A stretch of 64,000 nt of DNA from Nymphaea colorata (Eukaryota; Streptophyta; Magnoliopsida; Nymphaeales; Nymphaeaceae). The notes under the pieces were generated by a model. It did no database searches. It saw only the letters and a program-made list of their open reading frames with translations, and was not told the DNA's origin. This document shows, piece after piece, positions 1 through 13,500 of this stretch. Positions within the stretch are counted from its first letter, which is position 1. Each line of letters opens with the position of its first letter. The stretch is from assembly GCF_008831285.2 (NCBI RefSeq), contig NC_045143.1:20420854-20484853 (forward strand), read 5' to 3'. Both the position numbers and the translations under genes were made by a program.

Positions 1-3000
1 TCGCCCTTTGGGTTTTCCTTGAAGAAGTAGTTATCAAGCTTTTGCTTTAACAAAGTTTGGTGAATATGGAAATGTTTGAATACAAAGTTTGGTGAAAAAC
101 AATGTGGGAACAACGTATAATCATTTTCAATTTTGAGAGAAGATGGAGGAACTTTGGTCTTGATCCAACAACAAGGGGTGGCCTTAATGATAGGGTAACT
201 TTAAGGAATCGATTATCTGATTGGATAAATATATAATTGCTGTTTAGCTTGAGGTATTAAAAGCTTAGAAAAATGCCATTAATATCCATACCAACATTCA
301 TTATCCTTAATAGTCTATATGAATGTAAGCTTATTATTTGTTAAAACATAAACATGAAAAACCTAGTGGAGAAAGGTGGATAGGAATTGTTTTCGCACCA
401 TCAACACAAGCTGTATGCTCTGCTCGGAGAAATCAGGCTTCCACAAGCACTATGATTTCCAAGATTGCTTTATGGTTGTCCTTGCAATGATGCATATGAT
501 TTTTCAGTTGTTGAGATCGTTATACTTGTTGTTCGCATGGATACAGAATGTTTTATCATGTTCTTTCAGTTATATGCACGTAAATTGCATAATATTGAAC
601 ATATAATTAGTAAAAAAAAAATATTATTATCAACATGTATTTCATTAAATAACAAAAACATACTTGAGTTTATGTATTCTAGGCAATTAATGAAAGAGAT
701 CAAAACTTAAATTTCATCAAAACTTGAGATTGACTTTATAGAATTTCCATTTACTGATTGGGGCTGATCCAAATACTTTTTTCCAGCCAAACTATTTATG
801 TCATACGCAAATTCTCACCAGCCTTTCGATGGGACAATTTGTCTGATATGAGTCACTGATTTATGAAACTTATCTGAGACAAATACCATCTGAGACAAGC
901 ACCGCCTGCACGCAGGTGCCTGGGGAGTAAGACTAGAAGTAGTTCTGTAAATCATTTTCAGAAGGGTTTCTCTATTCTTCGGGAAAGGAAAGAGAGAGAG
1001 ACACGGTCATACACAAATACAAATCCAGTAAGACACACAAACCTTTCTAACAGAGCAGCTTTATGTCATTCCAGTCAGGTTAGGTTACTGACTGTAGACT
1101 CAAGTCCATGACCACGCTTTTTTCTGAGTCTTCTCACCTGCCTGAATTCCAGACTGGATCTCATAATTTCATTTCAGGCCAGGTTTTTGACATAATTAAA
1201 CTTCACCTTCCAGTTTGGGCGCAGACAGGTAGCTTTGAATGCAGCTCCTCTGCGAAGCCACTGAACCAAGAACTGCAGCAGGCCGTACATTCCATGTCTA
1301 GAGCTCTGAGCCATGGCGGTCAAGAGTTGTCTGACAGAGTCGAAACTGCAGAGTCATCCCTGTCTTGCAAGTGACACAGCCTTGATGGTTGGGACTAATT
1401 TCAGATGGAACTTATCTTGGATAGATTTATCCCTGGATAGGCTTATCGATTTTTTATTACTGCAAAGATGTAATTCATTTACGAATTTAAAGTAGATCCC
1501 TGCTCAAAATAATAAGCCTAACTCGTATGCCCAAGAACCGAATAAAGTACAAATAAATAAATACTGTATACACTCTTCCATTATGAGGAGTAGGTTTCAG
1601 CACTCTCTCCCCCTTTTTTCAAAACTTTTTTGGCATTCTTCTGTCCCCATAATACTTAAAACAGAAAATGCATAACATGTTTTTATTGAACCCTATTAAA
1701 TACCCTGCCAATAGTGTGTCCCTACATGATTCAATGCGTTAATATATTAGTCTAATGACAGCAATCACGCCACCATCTTAATTCACGGGCCAACTTGTTA
1801 CTAAAATTAATCATCACAATAAAGGAGAAATTAATGCGAAAGGAACAAACCTTTCTGTGACTTCTTTTCCCCTTTTATAGAAGAAGTTAATCAGATTACT
1901 ATGAATCTCTATCGTATTAAACAACTATTGGTTAATTCTCTCCCACAAAAGAGCATTACTGCAGTAAAGACCTCTAAGCGAGTGGTTTATCTTTACTTGA
2001 CACATGCCGCCAAATGCACAGTGCCTGCAGCAGCCTTTAATAGTATTACCAGTTCTAAAATAGTATTGGAAATCGAACTTCAATCAACGCATTTTGAGAG
2101 GTTTCTAGTTGGTAAAACCCATTGAAATTCTTTTCTGCCGACAAAATAGTCTCACACATCTTCAACTTTGCAACAGGAGATGGGTGCATCTAATGAGTTT
2201 CATTCTGTAGATAGATAGTTCAGTGTCAGGTAACAAAACCATGGCCGCCCCCTAGCTGGGAAAGTACATGATGCCTTAACAGGCGCCTACATGCTCACCT
2301 GATCACTTTACCTGCAAAGATATATCCATTCAGAAATGAGATCAGGCCTATAAACTACAGTTGTTTTAGTAGAGCATGCCTTTCCTTCCAGGATATAGCC
2401 AAAAGTTCCGTTCATTACTGTAGGTTCCTGCATGATGACATCATCTTCATTCAAACAGGCGCTAGCTATAATGTTACTGTGCATGTCTTCAATATACCAT
2501 GAGCTTCCCTATGTGCCATGTTCCTCATAATGACACTGCCCTTCAAATTTGAACCAGCGGAGTCATCTAAGTGTTGCATCCACAAGGGTCATCATGGCTT
2601 AAACACTTGAAACCAGAAATGGACTCTGCCATTCAAATTTGTAAAGGACAAGTGATCTGCAAGACATCATGAGGTTAATATCTGAAATCAGGGGGTCCAT
2701 TGACAAACACGCAAACACACACTACCCATTTCATTATTATTCTGTTGAACAGCATTGGCCATAATTGAATAATTGAATTCCCCTTACAGGCTCTGAAGGT
2801 GATCTGGAATGAGTAGATTTCGCTTTCATGGCACAACAAAAAAAAGCTATAAAATCATATTCAATGCCGTTCACGAGTAAATATTGCAACGGCTAAGCTT
2901 TCTACTCACCACTCATTGACATAAGGGTGCTTTTCTTTGCTATTTATGAGTACAGTGATGCATGGGCTGTACAATATGCAGATGGATTCTCATCCTCACC

Positions 3001-3090
3001 TTTTTTCACGATGATTTTGCATTAACATCTTCAAGATGTATAACAGATAGATTTCATGAAGGAATGGCATTCCATCCATCAATGAGGCAT
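1..3090. other. spacer, no gene recognised
   Basis: AT-rich sequence with only short open frames, none of which reads like a known protein family. The last few hundred bases lie directly downstream of the dynein light chain stop codon and probably include its 3' untranslated region and polyadenylation site. I see no retroelement domains here. Confidence 0.5.
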
Positions 3091-4812
3091 TCACTCTGCT
3101 CTCTGCACACTAGTCTTGAACAGGAGGATGTACAGTTTATCTAAGGAGAAATACAGAAACCCTCCAACTGAATGTGTCACAAAAGAACCGAAACTTGTAC
3201 CAACGATACAATGCCAAGCTGGGCCATAAACTTTGTCAAACTCCTACATAAAAGAGAGACAAAAACGAAAAACAATCAACAAACTATTCAATCACACAGA
3301 AAAGTATAAAATTTATCACATCACATTCCTCCACCCACTCCAGTGACCCGTTCCATTAGAGGGGAGGCACAAATTTGATATTTCACTAAAAAGTCTTTCC
3401 TTTTTTGCTAGGAAAGGCACCCGACTCTGAAAAGCTAAACGTCATCGAGAGTGTATACTTTTCTGCAAGAAAGCAACTTGACCCTACAAAGGACACCCTG
3501 CTTGTCATGCCTAGAAACTGCCAGGAACTTACACCTACCATACAACCAGAGCAGACAATACCCATTTGGGGCTTCCCCCATTTTTGACTAATGGCCCTAA
3601 ACCAAGAATCACTCCACACATGCAACAATAAAAATTGAAGCCATTGGAAGAAAGCAATGACGAATGATCCCTCGTCCGCCCTTTTCATATTTCCTCTCCA
3701 GGAATGAAAAACCAGGCAAGTTGTTAAAAATCAAAGAATCAGCAGTTTTAACTGATTTATAAATGAACTATTTGAGAGAAAATTATAAACTCTGTTTGCG
3801 GAAGGCGGGAGAAAGAAACAGATTCTCAACAGATGTCACATGACGCTTCTCGTCTTCTAACACCAAAACATGAAGTGATTTTGCAGAAGAAAAGAACTAG
3901 CCAGTTCATCTGTAAGATGTTACGATTTTCTTCTTCTGGTCATATTGCACTCCAGTGCATCTGATATGGAAGGGAATTTGAATGACACATGCATCCAGAA
4001 ATGAAGGGTCATCACAAATGAGTAAAGATGGTGATCCGGGTTCACAACAAAAACAAGAACCCAGAGAGAGAGAGAGAGAGAGGGGTGGGGGGTGGGTGGG
4101 GGGAGTGAGGGAGGGAGGGAAGCCAAATTTGGTATACCTTTTTGAGGGCAAAGGCCAAGTTCTTGGTGCCAGGCTTGCCGACGCTCGCCTCATGAGCAGC
4201 ACGGGCACAAGTGACAGCATGGGCCTGCATAAACGGGGGCATGTCGACCGCCAAAATCTTAGCACCCATCTCTGCGAAATCGCATTCCAGCGACCCGGAA
4301 ATAGATTTCCGCCTCATGATCTTCTTCTCGTCACCACCACCTTCCTCCTTATTCGCGTTCCTGGAGACCAAGCCTGTTTTATGGTCTCCCGTGAGATGAG
4401 TACCCTTCCTAATCTCCCCCAAATCCATCGTCTTGAACTTGGCAGTGATAGGCATCGACTTAATGGTCAATTGGGCAGCGGTTTCCTTCCTCGCCTGGAG
4501 ATTGGCGCAGTCTTTTCTCCTCATCATCGTCTTCATCGCCGTATTCGTTACTGGCTTGCTGTTGTTGTGGTTGCTGCTGCCGAAAGACCTCTTCTTCTCT
4601 TCGTTAGCTGCTGCGCCACCACCCCCATCCCTGGCGGCTGGCCGGGTGCTATCGATCGAGAAAGAGGAAGGGAGGGGCCGTTGATCCGCTTGGGAAGGAG
4701 GTCCCCTGGCGTTTGCACAGGGTTGTCTCCTTGGATCCATCGCTGCAGAGGAAGCAGGGGCAGCAGCACCAAAGCTTCCGCTCCTCCTCTGCTGCTGCTG
4801 CTTCAGGGCCAT
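3091..4812 (-). CDS. LC8-type dynein light chain with long N-terminal extension (2 exons)
   Basis: LC8 proteins are small dimeric hubs that bind short linear motifs in partners; plants lack axonemal and cytoplasmic dynein heavy chains, so here the role is as a dimerising adaptor. Exon 1 is 4138..4812 (225 codons) and ends ALKK before a GTATAC donor. Exon 2 is 3091..3243 (50 codons plus TGA) after a TAG acceptor; the 894-bp intron is phase 0. The LC8 core starts near residue 170 ([13 protein letters not shown]) and exon 2 supplies [32 protein letters not shown] and the terminal ILLFK strand, all diagnostic. The first ~165 residues are low-complexity and basic (poly-Gln, Ala/Pro/Ser, MMRRK). 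Total length is 275 residues against about 90 for canonical LC8; extended plant paralogues are known. The start is the first ATG of the open frame, followed by the poly-Gln stretch. The product is clear; the exact start is less so. Confidence 0.9.
4063..4082. repeat. (AG)n microsatellite followed by G-rich tract
   Basis: About ten AG units followed by a G-rich stretch to about 4120, lying in the dynein light chain intron close to its donor. On the coding strand it is a CT tract preceded by a C-rich run. Confidence 0.9.
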
Positions 4813-6174
4813 GGATGAAGTTCTTCTGTTCTTTTAGCCTATCAATAGCTCAAATATAATATCCCATCGTCCTATCTATGCATCTACATGCGGCAGCGGG
4901 CGGGGGTTTCGTAGGGAAGTAGCCATTCTCTTGCTATGTGGACTAAATAAAAAAAGTACCGTTCGTGTACTTTGGTTGGTGTTCGCGTTCTAAGCTCTCT
5001 CTCCCTCTCTCTCCTGCCTGATCTGCTGCAATATAATTGCATAAAACTTTGTACAAAAATCAGATATAGATCTTAACTGTGCCTCCCGCTGATCTCATTC
5101 ACATGGTTAGAACCTTAAAATAGGTATTTCAGCACTGTTTAGTTTGGTATTTGGAGTGACTTTGCAAGGAGAAGAAGTCAATGAAATTCAAAACTTTTGA
5201 AAGTTTGAAAGCTATGAATTCATGGTTACACGGTCAAAAAGGCACCTTGGAGCATGAGCATTGAAAGATTAATCCATCGCACAGTTTAAATTTTTGAAAA
5301 CCAATTTGAAAGACCAAATTCTGAACAGTGATTACCTACAAATGGCGTAACGCAAGTGTGCACACGATCCTCTCTCTCTTTCTGTCTCTCATTTGATCCT
5401 TGCATGAATATTAAACGGCAGTCACTGGTTAAAACAGGCACTCGGAGCTCAATACGGTAAAATAATTGGCTTGGTAAATGTAGTAAGAAATTTGCTGTCT
5501 TGTTGGAGCGCTGTGGCGCATTTGGTTGGGGGCAGTGGCTGGTTCAAATCTTAGAGATGATAAGGTGTCGGAGAATTTCAAGATACGGTATGTCAAATTT
5601 CAAGCTTTCAGACGACAATCAGGTGAATTGCCAACATTTTGTACGAATATGTTGCACCCTTATATTTAAATTTTATACATGTGAAGAAGAAAATTAAACA
5701 GTGAAATAAAATTTATGGATACGATTCTATGACCTTGTTGTTTTTGTGGAGGAGATACCCGCCATCTTGGTGTAAGTTTTCCACTGAAGGATCTAGAATT
5801 ACTGAAGTGTGCACCATCATTGGAGATTATTATAGAGTAGTTGATTTTCGTTCTTTGTATTTAATTTGCACATATGTAATTCTTTCATTTGATTTGTATG
5901 TTTTTTTTTTTTTAAAAAAAGGCAGGGAGACATGTCTCCCAGCAGTGTCGCTTCAGAAGTCTTGTCTTTGATTTCTTACAAAATTTAATCTACACATTCA
6001 TTTGTAAGTTTATGCAAATAAATTTGAAAATTTGGAATTGACTAGACCCCTGTTAAAATTGGACGTCAATATCCATGTGTGTGCGCCCGTGTGTGTGAAC
6101 TGACACCTTTGATGTATTTTAAATGCGGGTTATCAACATTTAACAAAAGCACATTTTACATAAACAAAGCATGC

Positions 6175-6178
<4 letters not shown>

Positions 6179-6239
<61 letters not shown>
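6179..6239. repeat. (TA)n microsatellite, about 30 units
   Basis: Uninterrupted alternating TA. Any open frame running through it is a by-product of the repeat. Confidence 0.95.
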
Positions 6240-6246
<7 letters not shown>

Positions 6247-7036
6247 CATTTTTTTTCAACTCTAGTTTCCCCTATTTTACTTCCTTAAAATTGACGGCCC
6301 ACGAGAAATTGGTGTTGAACTTTTCAAGATGAAAAGGTGGGAGAAAATAAAGGAGAAAATGTTGTTAATTAATGTTACATGATTAACATATTGTATCTCT
6401 TTTTTTTTAGTCTTTTATTTTGGAAAAATCAATTCTTTATGGGTCTTGCACTTAAGTGACACATATATATAAGGTGGATTCTTCTTTATAAACAATATTG
6501 GCTATTGTTTTTGTTCAAGAAAAATTAAAAAAAGGGAAAAAAATGTCAATTAACGCTAAATAACTAAAATAGCACTTATCTTTTTATTTATTTTTTCTCA
6601 AATGTTCATTTGAATTACATAGAATGGTCAAGATCATACCTAGGGGATCTACTACCTAAAGATATGTAGGTGAAGACCTTGGGTTAGGTCTTAATTCCGC
6701 TACAAACCTATATCCTTTGCTTTTACTATGATTTTGTCACTACAAGCAACAATGGGAAGGTGTGACTGTAGTCAAAGGGTTCATCATGGTCAAGGTCAAC
6801 TATTGATTAGAAACTTATTTTTATGTAAAGACAAAAAACTTAACGTAACAGTGGGTTTAAATTCAGTGTATAAAGCGTGTATAAAGCTTGCACCCACCTA
6901 GTGTGAAGGATATTAACAACCCATGGTCCAGAAAAGAGGTTTGAAGGCTCTCTTTCCTCCCAATTCTTATTATCCCTGAGGTTATTAATTGTGTTAGGAT
7001 GTATGAGGGGTAGGGTGCATCTGTCAACTAGAGTCT

Positions 7037-7126
7037 GTCAATCTCATTGTTTACAGTATAAAAGAGTCGTACCCATGAAAATCAAACCTATAATGCAGCA
7101 GCCAACTAAGGGTATTGTACACTAGA
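7037..7126 (-). repeat. SINE-like repeat fragment, left of gypsy element 1
   Basis: On the minus strand a box-B-like GGTTTGATTTTCATGGGT is followed by a tail ending TGTAAACAATGAGATTGAC. The same arrangement, with many mismatches, is found on the other side of the gypsy element at about 18290-18362. Two copies of a tRNA-derived SINE-like family are plausible; the family is not identified. Confidence 0.35.
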
Positions 7127-7133
7127 GTCTCAC

Positions 7134-10100
7134 TGTAACGCTCGACTTTTGCAGGATGGATCGGGTCAGCGCCCAGACCCGAACCTGAACTCCTCGTGCG
7201 AGAGGAGCCCAACACCGCCCTCTTCTCCTTCGTTCTTCCTTCTCCCTCACCTTTCCCTCGTCTATCTCCTGGAGGTCTCCCGTGCCAGCGCAGAGAAGAA
7301 GAAGAAGATGGAGGTAGTGCAGCAGCGACGAGGACGGCGGCAGCTCGTGCGTAAGCTTTTTCTCTTGCCCTCTCTGTTTGCCTCTCCCCTCCCTGTCCCT
7401 CCTGCGCAGCTTCCTCTCCTCTCCGCCAGTGCCCTCCCTCTACCGCACGTTCTCTCTTTCTCTCTCTCGCTACTCTCTTTTCCCTTTTCCGTTAGCTCCC
7501 TCCCGTACGGTCCCTCTCCTCACTCACCCTCACCCTCACGTTTTCTTCCCCCTACTCACGCACTCTCACCCTCACTGCCGTTTTCCCCTTTTTGTGGTCT
7601 GAACCCTTTCTCTTGGTTTTCAAATTCTGTCAGCGCCTCTCCCTGCCCACATGCTCCCTACGTGAGCTCTCTCTCCCCATTTTTCCATTTGTTTACCCCT
7701 TTTCCCCAACAGAGCACTCTTCCTCATTGATTTCATCACTGTTTGATAGGATTTCAGCTTGGGGAACGTGTTCTTCCCCTCATAACAGCGATTAGGTGGT
7801 GTTGGTGGTGGCGACTTGGCATGATTTTTGCCGTTTGGGGATCGATTGAACACTTGAGGTGGCTGCTGGAAGGATTGCAGCAGTCTAGACTCTTGATTTA
7901 GGGTAAGCAAGGCGTGATTGATCCTATTTCTTGTATATTTTCTTTTGGAACGCGTATAATTATTGTTAAAGCATGCTAGAAGGTAGAATTGATGTTTTGG
8001 AATGCATGTTAGTGACTTTGTTTTTTGGGGAAAGTGTAGGATTATGTTGGAGAAATGTTGGTTCATGTATTTATTGATCTCTTAGGCTCGAGGTGTTGAT
8101 TTTTGAAGCAATAGGGAAGCATGGTAGGGATTGTGATGTTGTGGAGAAGATTTAGAACCGTCTTTTTGAGCACGTGGCTCATGCTTTTGCGAGCAGGCGT
8201 ATCTTGGAGTTATTTGGGGAAAGTGTACCAAAGTTGGATGTGACAATGGGGTTGACGCCTAGACTACAGAAAACATTTAAGAATGTGTTAAGGATGGACT
8301 GAGCGAAGCATTGAGTTTTGGGGTCTCGTGGCAACGTCAAGAAGTTAGGAGGAGGCTGATTGGAGGGCCTGTAGGTCGACACTACCCGTCGACACCCTCT
8401 TGAGGCGATGATATGTGCCTCAATGATTTTGTTTTAGCTTGGTTTGGATTGATAAGCTAATTAGTAGAGATCTTACTTTTTTCTTTGTCTGCAGGTACAC
8501 CGGGCATGTCCCGTAGACCTTGAGCGACCAGATTCGAAGCTCGAGGCATTTTGGAGAGTTTTCTAGACGCGTGACATGTATGATAGCATTCCAGGCAAAT
8601 CCTTGCCTGGGGCACTGTGTGAATGTGTGTTCCTAGGATCGTGGGATCTTGGGATCTTAGGATTGTGATGTCATTGATTGATTGATTGTTTGGTGAATGA
8701 ATGTGTGTATGCATGCAAATAGTTTGATATCGGATATGATGTGTTTTGAAAAGTTATTATGAGTCTGTTTTGAAATATCACGCATTTTCATGTGCATGCT
8801 AGAATTGGTAATTGTTTAGGACAGATGAGCTGAGGTATCGAGTCGAGTGTCTCATCGACTCCAATTGTGCATTAGAAAGCATTCTAAAATGATAACTGCA
8901 TAGGACAGCTACGAGCCCATCACAGATTGAGACTACTGGTCTGGCTAAGTTTTCAAAGATGTGATTATTGTGATAATGAATGTGAATGTTGTGTTTGTTG
9001 CATACACATTGTCGCAGGCAATGATACAAATGATTGAACAGAGGGTAGTTGTACCCATAACGTTGAGACAACTAGTCAAAACTGTTGTTGTTATGTATAG
9101 CCCTCGTGTCGAGGTAATTGGAGGTGTGAGTTCACTCGTGAAGTGAACCAACCTCATGAGCTAGCCAGTTAATTCTGTTTGTGCAAGGATAATTGTAAGA
9201 ATGAAAGAATAAGAGATGAGAGGCCAGTGAGATGTGGCTATGTGTTTGGGAGTTGTCCCGCTTTCGCCACTGGTCTCGCCTGTTCGGAGCGCAGGTGGTG
9301 GAAGGCCCTAGGGTACTGTTGTGTGACGTGCTTGGAGCGTGGGCTCCCGCCTTCCCAACCTGATATCCTAGAGAAGGTTGAGTATCTTTCCTTAGAATTT
9401 ACACATCCATGGATGAGTGCTCTACTGCTGCAGCGGATGAATAGATCCATACTGTTCTGGGCCACCACGGGGGTTGTCTCTCGGTTGTAGGCCGCCCGCG
9501 GTGTGCACGTGCTTGTGTTTGCACCCACAGGAACTGTCAATTCTATGAAGTTAATGAAAATGAAAGCATAGAAATGAAATGTATGTGAATGATGTGAGTA
9601 TGAATGAAGTGCGATGCTTTATTTTTGAATTGCATGTGGTTATTGAATGTGGTATTGCGGCCTTTGTGTGTGGCCTTTGCATGTTGAGGTATAGGTGAGG
9701 GCACCTTGATAAGTTATGTGAATGTGTGCCCTACCACAACATGATAGTAAATTGTTTCGTAGTTAAAGTAAATGAGAAGAATGCGATTGTGAATGAAATG
9801 ACATGTTTAAGCATGCCTTGCATGTGATCTGAAATTGTGTGACTATGGCCGAGTGGCCTTTGCATGTCGTGCCCTGACACGATATGATGATAGAATGTTC
9901 TGATGTTTGCTCATATAATTGAGCCATACCTAAGAGGGTTTGGACTTTTCCTGGCTTGTTGCCATACTGCGATGGCTAAGCCGTGTTTCCTTTTTCAGGT
10001 TTTGGCGGACCCGGGGCAACAGGTTGAGCAGATGACTTCACTCACGTTCTACTGAGGAGGTTTTGGGTCAATTGTAGCGCCGGCACATCTTGTTTTGGTT

Positions 10101-10312
10101 TTATTGATGCCTTATTTTTGTTAGGCATCAATGTTGTGAATTTGGGCATTTTTGTCATATGTACAGATGAACTGAAATTCTTATTTAATGGAAAACTTGC
10201 CCATTGTTTTGCATTGCTTGGCTCATCTCTTTTGAAATTGTTGTGTAGTCGCACCTCGATGCTTGATGTTTTAAAAAAAAATGTTTGAGTGTCAAAAGGT
10301 TGGGGTGTGACA
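7134..10312 (+). repeat. 5' LTR of gypsy element 1 (3179 bp)
   Basis: TG...CA ends, matched by the 3' LTR over its whole length. A CT-rich segment (7200-7780) produces long low-complexity Ser/Pro/Leu open frames in both LTRs that do not look like genes. About 80 bp around 10078-10160 is present here but missing from the 3' LTR. Confidence 0.95.
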
Positions 10313-10316
10313 GTTT

Positions 10317-10328
10317 TGGTATCAGAGT
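10317..10328 (+). other. primer-binding site, initiator Met tRNA type
   Basis: TGGTATCAGAGT lies five bases inside the 5' LTR end. It matches the complement of the 3' end of plant initiator methionine tRNA (TGGTATCAGAGC) at 11 of 12 positions, the usual minus-strand primer site in plant gypsy and copia elements. Confidence 0.9.
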
Positions 10329-10546
10329 CATGGCAAACCCCACTATGGATGTGAGTTAAAGTCTATCTGTGAAGCCGTGTTGCTCAGGTATGCATTGATT
10401 TGATTTAATTGTTATTGTAGTTTTGATTTTACAAGTATAAGTACGTAATATGATCTATGTTTTGAACTTTGTGCTAATGCACATTGTTATTTGATTGGTG
10501 AGATTGGTCATAGACTGGATTTGAGAATAAGGTTCTTGTTTGTACA

Positions 10547-13500
10547 GATGGAATATCATCGTAAGGGTAAGAAGTGAGCTGGGTCGTCCACAGAGGCACA
10601 AAGAGAGCCTAGTCCGACCCATTCTGATGCGCATATCCCACGTGATGACAGTATGTCAGAGCACCAGTATGCCCAACTGGGTGGGGGTGCTCAAACCCCA
10701 CCAAGGCAGACTCCATCAGTAGATCAACAGACCATTTTGCTGATCACGTTGCAAACACTGACCTCCCTTGTACAGTCCATGGTCAGTATCAGAGGAGCAA
10801 TGCATCTCCTTCAAGAGACACTACTGCGCCACTTCAGGAGAAGGCATCATCAGTGTCATTTCAACAGTTCATGGCGATGCAGCCGCCTATCTTTACAGGA
10901 GGGTGCAGTCACAATAAGGCAAAACAATGAATTGAGGAAGTTGAACGCATCTTTGTGCTTCTAAAAATGCCAAAGGAAGACAAAGTGAACTATGGCACTT
11001 ACCTGCTGGAAGATGATGCCATGGACTGGTGGCAATCAATTCGTGAGATCCAGTATGCGGGCCAACTGTCAATCTCCTGGAAACAGTTTAAAGATTCCTT
11101 CTTTCACACTTACTTTCCAGTGCATGCTAGGGACAAGAAACTGCAAGAGTTTCTTGATCTGCAGCAAAATCAAATGAGCTTGGAGGAATATATTACAAGA
11201 TATCGACACTTGGAGGTGTATTGCCCACACCTCTACACTACAGATGGGGCCAGAGCAGGCAAGTAGCAAGTTTGTGCACGGTCTGCGGGATGGACTGCGA
11301 AGTAAAGTCTTGAGGAGCAGACCTCGTGACTTGGACGAGGCGGTCACCATGACAAGGTGCATAGAAGAAGATTGAGTAAGGACACAGAAGGATCACCATA
11401 AGAAGGCAGACCAACACTCACACAGTGGGTGAACGCAGGTCAAACACCAACACTTTGCAGGCAGGACAAGGCTTTATGAGAGGCGGGATGACCGAACTTT
11501 CAGACGGAACCAACCAACCCGCAGTGAGGCCACACGGGGGTCAGTGGCCACTCTGACTTCTCAGAGGTGCCCTACTTGTTCTCGTGTGCACCCCTGGTAA
11601 ACCGTGCTATCGGGAGATCAGAGTTTGCTTACACTGTGGAATGATGGGGCACTTCATTAAAGACTGCCCCTTAAAGAAAGAAAGAGAGTTGAAGCCTGAG
11701 GCCGGTCCTTCTAGTGCACGACAGATGACTGGACATGTCTATGCTACTACTGTGGAGGAGCTTCAGGCACACGACATTGTTGAATGTACTTTACTTGTTG
11801 GTTCTCATATTGCTAGAGTATTGTTTGATGCTGGGATGACTCATTCCTTTATATCTAGTCGATTTGCTACTTTAATAGAAGTGTCGGCTAGCAAGATGCC
11901 ATATGTTTTAAAAGTTGTTAGTCCTATGCATGCTCAAGAATCGTGTCGTGAGTATCTTCCTGATGTGGACGTGGAGATCCATCAACGTCACTTACCTGCA
12001 CAGTTGTTGATCATGAGTCTCAGCGAATTTGATGTCATTTTGGGCATGAATTGGTTATATGCGCATTATGCTAATATAGATTGCAGGAAGAAGCAGATAT
12101 AGTTGTTGACTGATGAGATGCAACTTGTGGAATTCCATGCTCGTAAAGCTAGTCGAACTGACAAGATAATGGTGTCTGCATTGAAAGCTAAACGGTTGAT
12201 AGAAAATGAAAGTGTTGCTTTCTTGGTCAATGTGTTGACCAATAAGACTGAATCATTGAGGTTACAGGAGGTTGCCGTTGTGAGTGAGTACCCCGATGTG
12301 TTCCCTGAGGAACTGTCAAGTTTGCCTCCAACACGAGAAGTGGAATTCAAGATAGAGTTATCACCAGGAACAACTCCTATTTCTAAGGCACCCTACCGCA
12401 TGGCACCGGCAGAGTTAGAAGAATTGAAGAAACAACTGCTGGAGCTCTTAGACAAAGGCTTCATCCGACCTAATGTGTCACCTTGAGGAGCACCGGTGTT
12501 GTTTGTTAAGAAGAAGTATGAAACAATGCACTTGTGTATAGATTACCGCATGTTGAATCAAGTCACTATCAAGAATAAGTATCTGCTTCCAAGAATTGAA
12601 GGCTTGTTTGATCAACTCAAGAATGCAAGGATATTCTCCAAGATCGATTTGAGGACAGGTTATCATCAACTCTTGATACGGGAGGAAGATGTTGCTAAGA
12701 CTGTTTTTCGAACTAGATATGGGCACTATAAATTCAGGGTCATGGCTTTTAGGTTGACCAATGCCCCCGCAGCGTTTATGGACCTCATGAATCGGGTGTT
12801 CCGAGACTAACTGGATTGATTTGTTATTGTTTTCGTTGATGATATCTTAGTGTACTTAGAGAGTGAGACAGAACATAGAGATCACTTGAGAAGTGTATTG
12901 GGTCTTTTGCGCAAGCATAAGCTTTATGCCAAATACTCCAAATGTGAATTTTGGCTAGAGAATGTAAACTTTATGGGTCATGTAATCTCGAAGGATGGAG
13001 TTTTCGTAGATCCGGCTAAAGTATCGGTCGTACAGAACTGGAGGACGCCTTGCAGTGTAACTGAGGTTATGAGCTTTTTAGGATTGGCAGGATATTATCG
13101 CAGGTTCATCCAAGACTTTTCGAAAATAGTTACGCCCATGACTAAGCTATTAAGAAAAGGAGTGAAGTTTGTTTGGAATGAAGGGTGCGAATAGAATTTT
13201 CAATCTCTGAAGGACAAACTTACTACTGCCCCTATTCTGATGCTTCCATCAGGTCATTATGGTTTTGTATTGTACACAGGTGCATCAAGAATCGGTAATG
13301 GTTGTGCATTGATGCAACATAGCCGTGTAGTAGCTTATGCATCAAGACAGTTGAAGGCACATGAGCAACACTATCCCACTCATGATTTGGAGTTGGGAGC
13401 GGTTGTGTTCGCATTAAAGATGTGGAGACATTATCTCTATGGGGCAACATTTGATGTGTTTATAGATCACAAGTCATTGAAGTACATATTTTCCCAGAAA

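Larger units (their letters stand above)
4813..7133. other. spacer with microsatellites and SINE-like traces
   Basis: This contains the dynein light chain 5' flank (CT-rich tract near 5000), then AT-rich sequence without recognisable coding exons. It includes a possible tRNA-like fragment near 5505-5560, a long (TA)n run near 6180-6239, and SINE-like sequence at 7037-7126 next to the gypsy insertion. Confidence 0.5.

Noticed and set aside
3982-4818. 278-codon plus-strand ORF
   Set aside because: Antisense of dynein light chain exon 1. The minus strand carries the conserved LC8 motifs and valid splice sites, while this frame has only GC-rich low complexity.
5925-5940. Perfect 16-bp palindrome GGGAGACATGTCTCCC
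   Set aside because: Isolated, next to T and A runs, with no gene or repeat boundary nearby; a short palindrome is expected now and then in 64 kb.
6079-6288. ORF with a long Tyr-Ile run
   Set aside because: Created by the (TA)n microsatellite.
7149-7730. 193-codon plus-strand ORF, with a 237-codon counterpart at 15133-15846
   Set aside because: Both lie in the CT-rich part of the gypsy LTRs and encode only Ser/Pro/Leu-rich low complexity. They are two copies of one LTR, not a gene pair.
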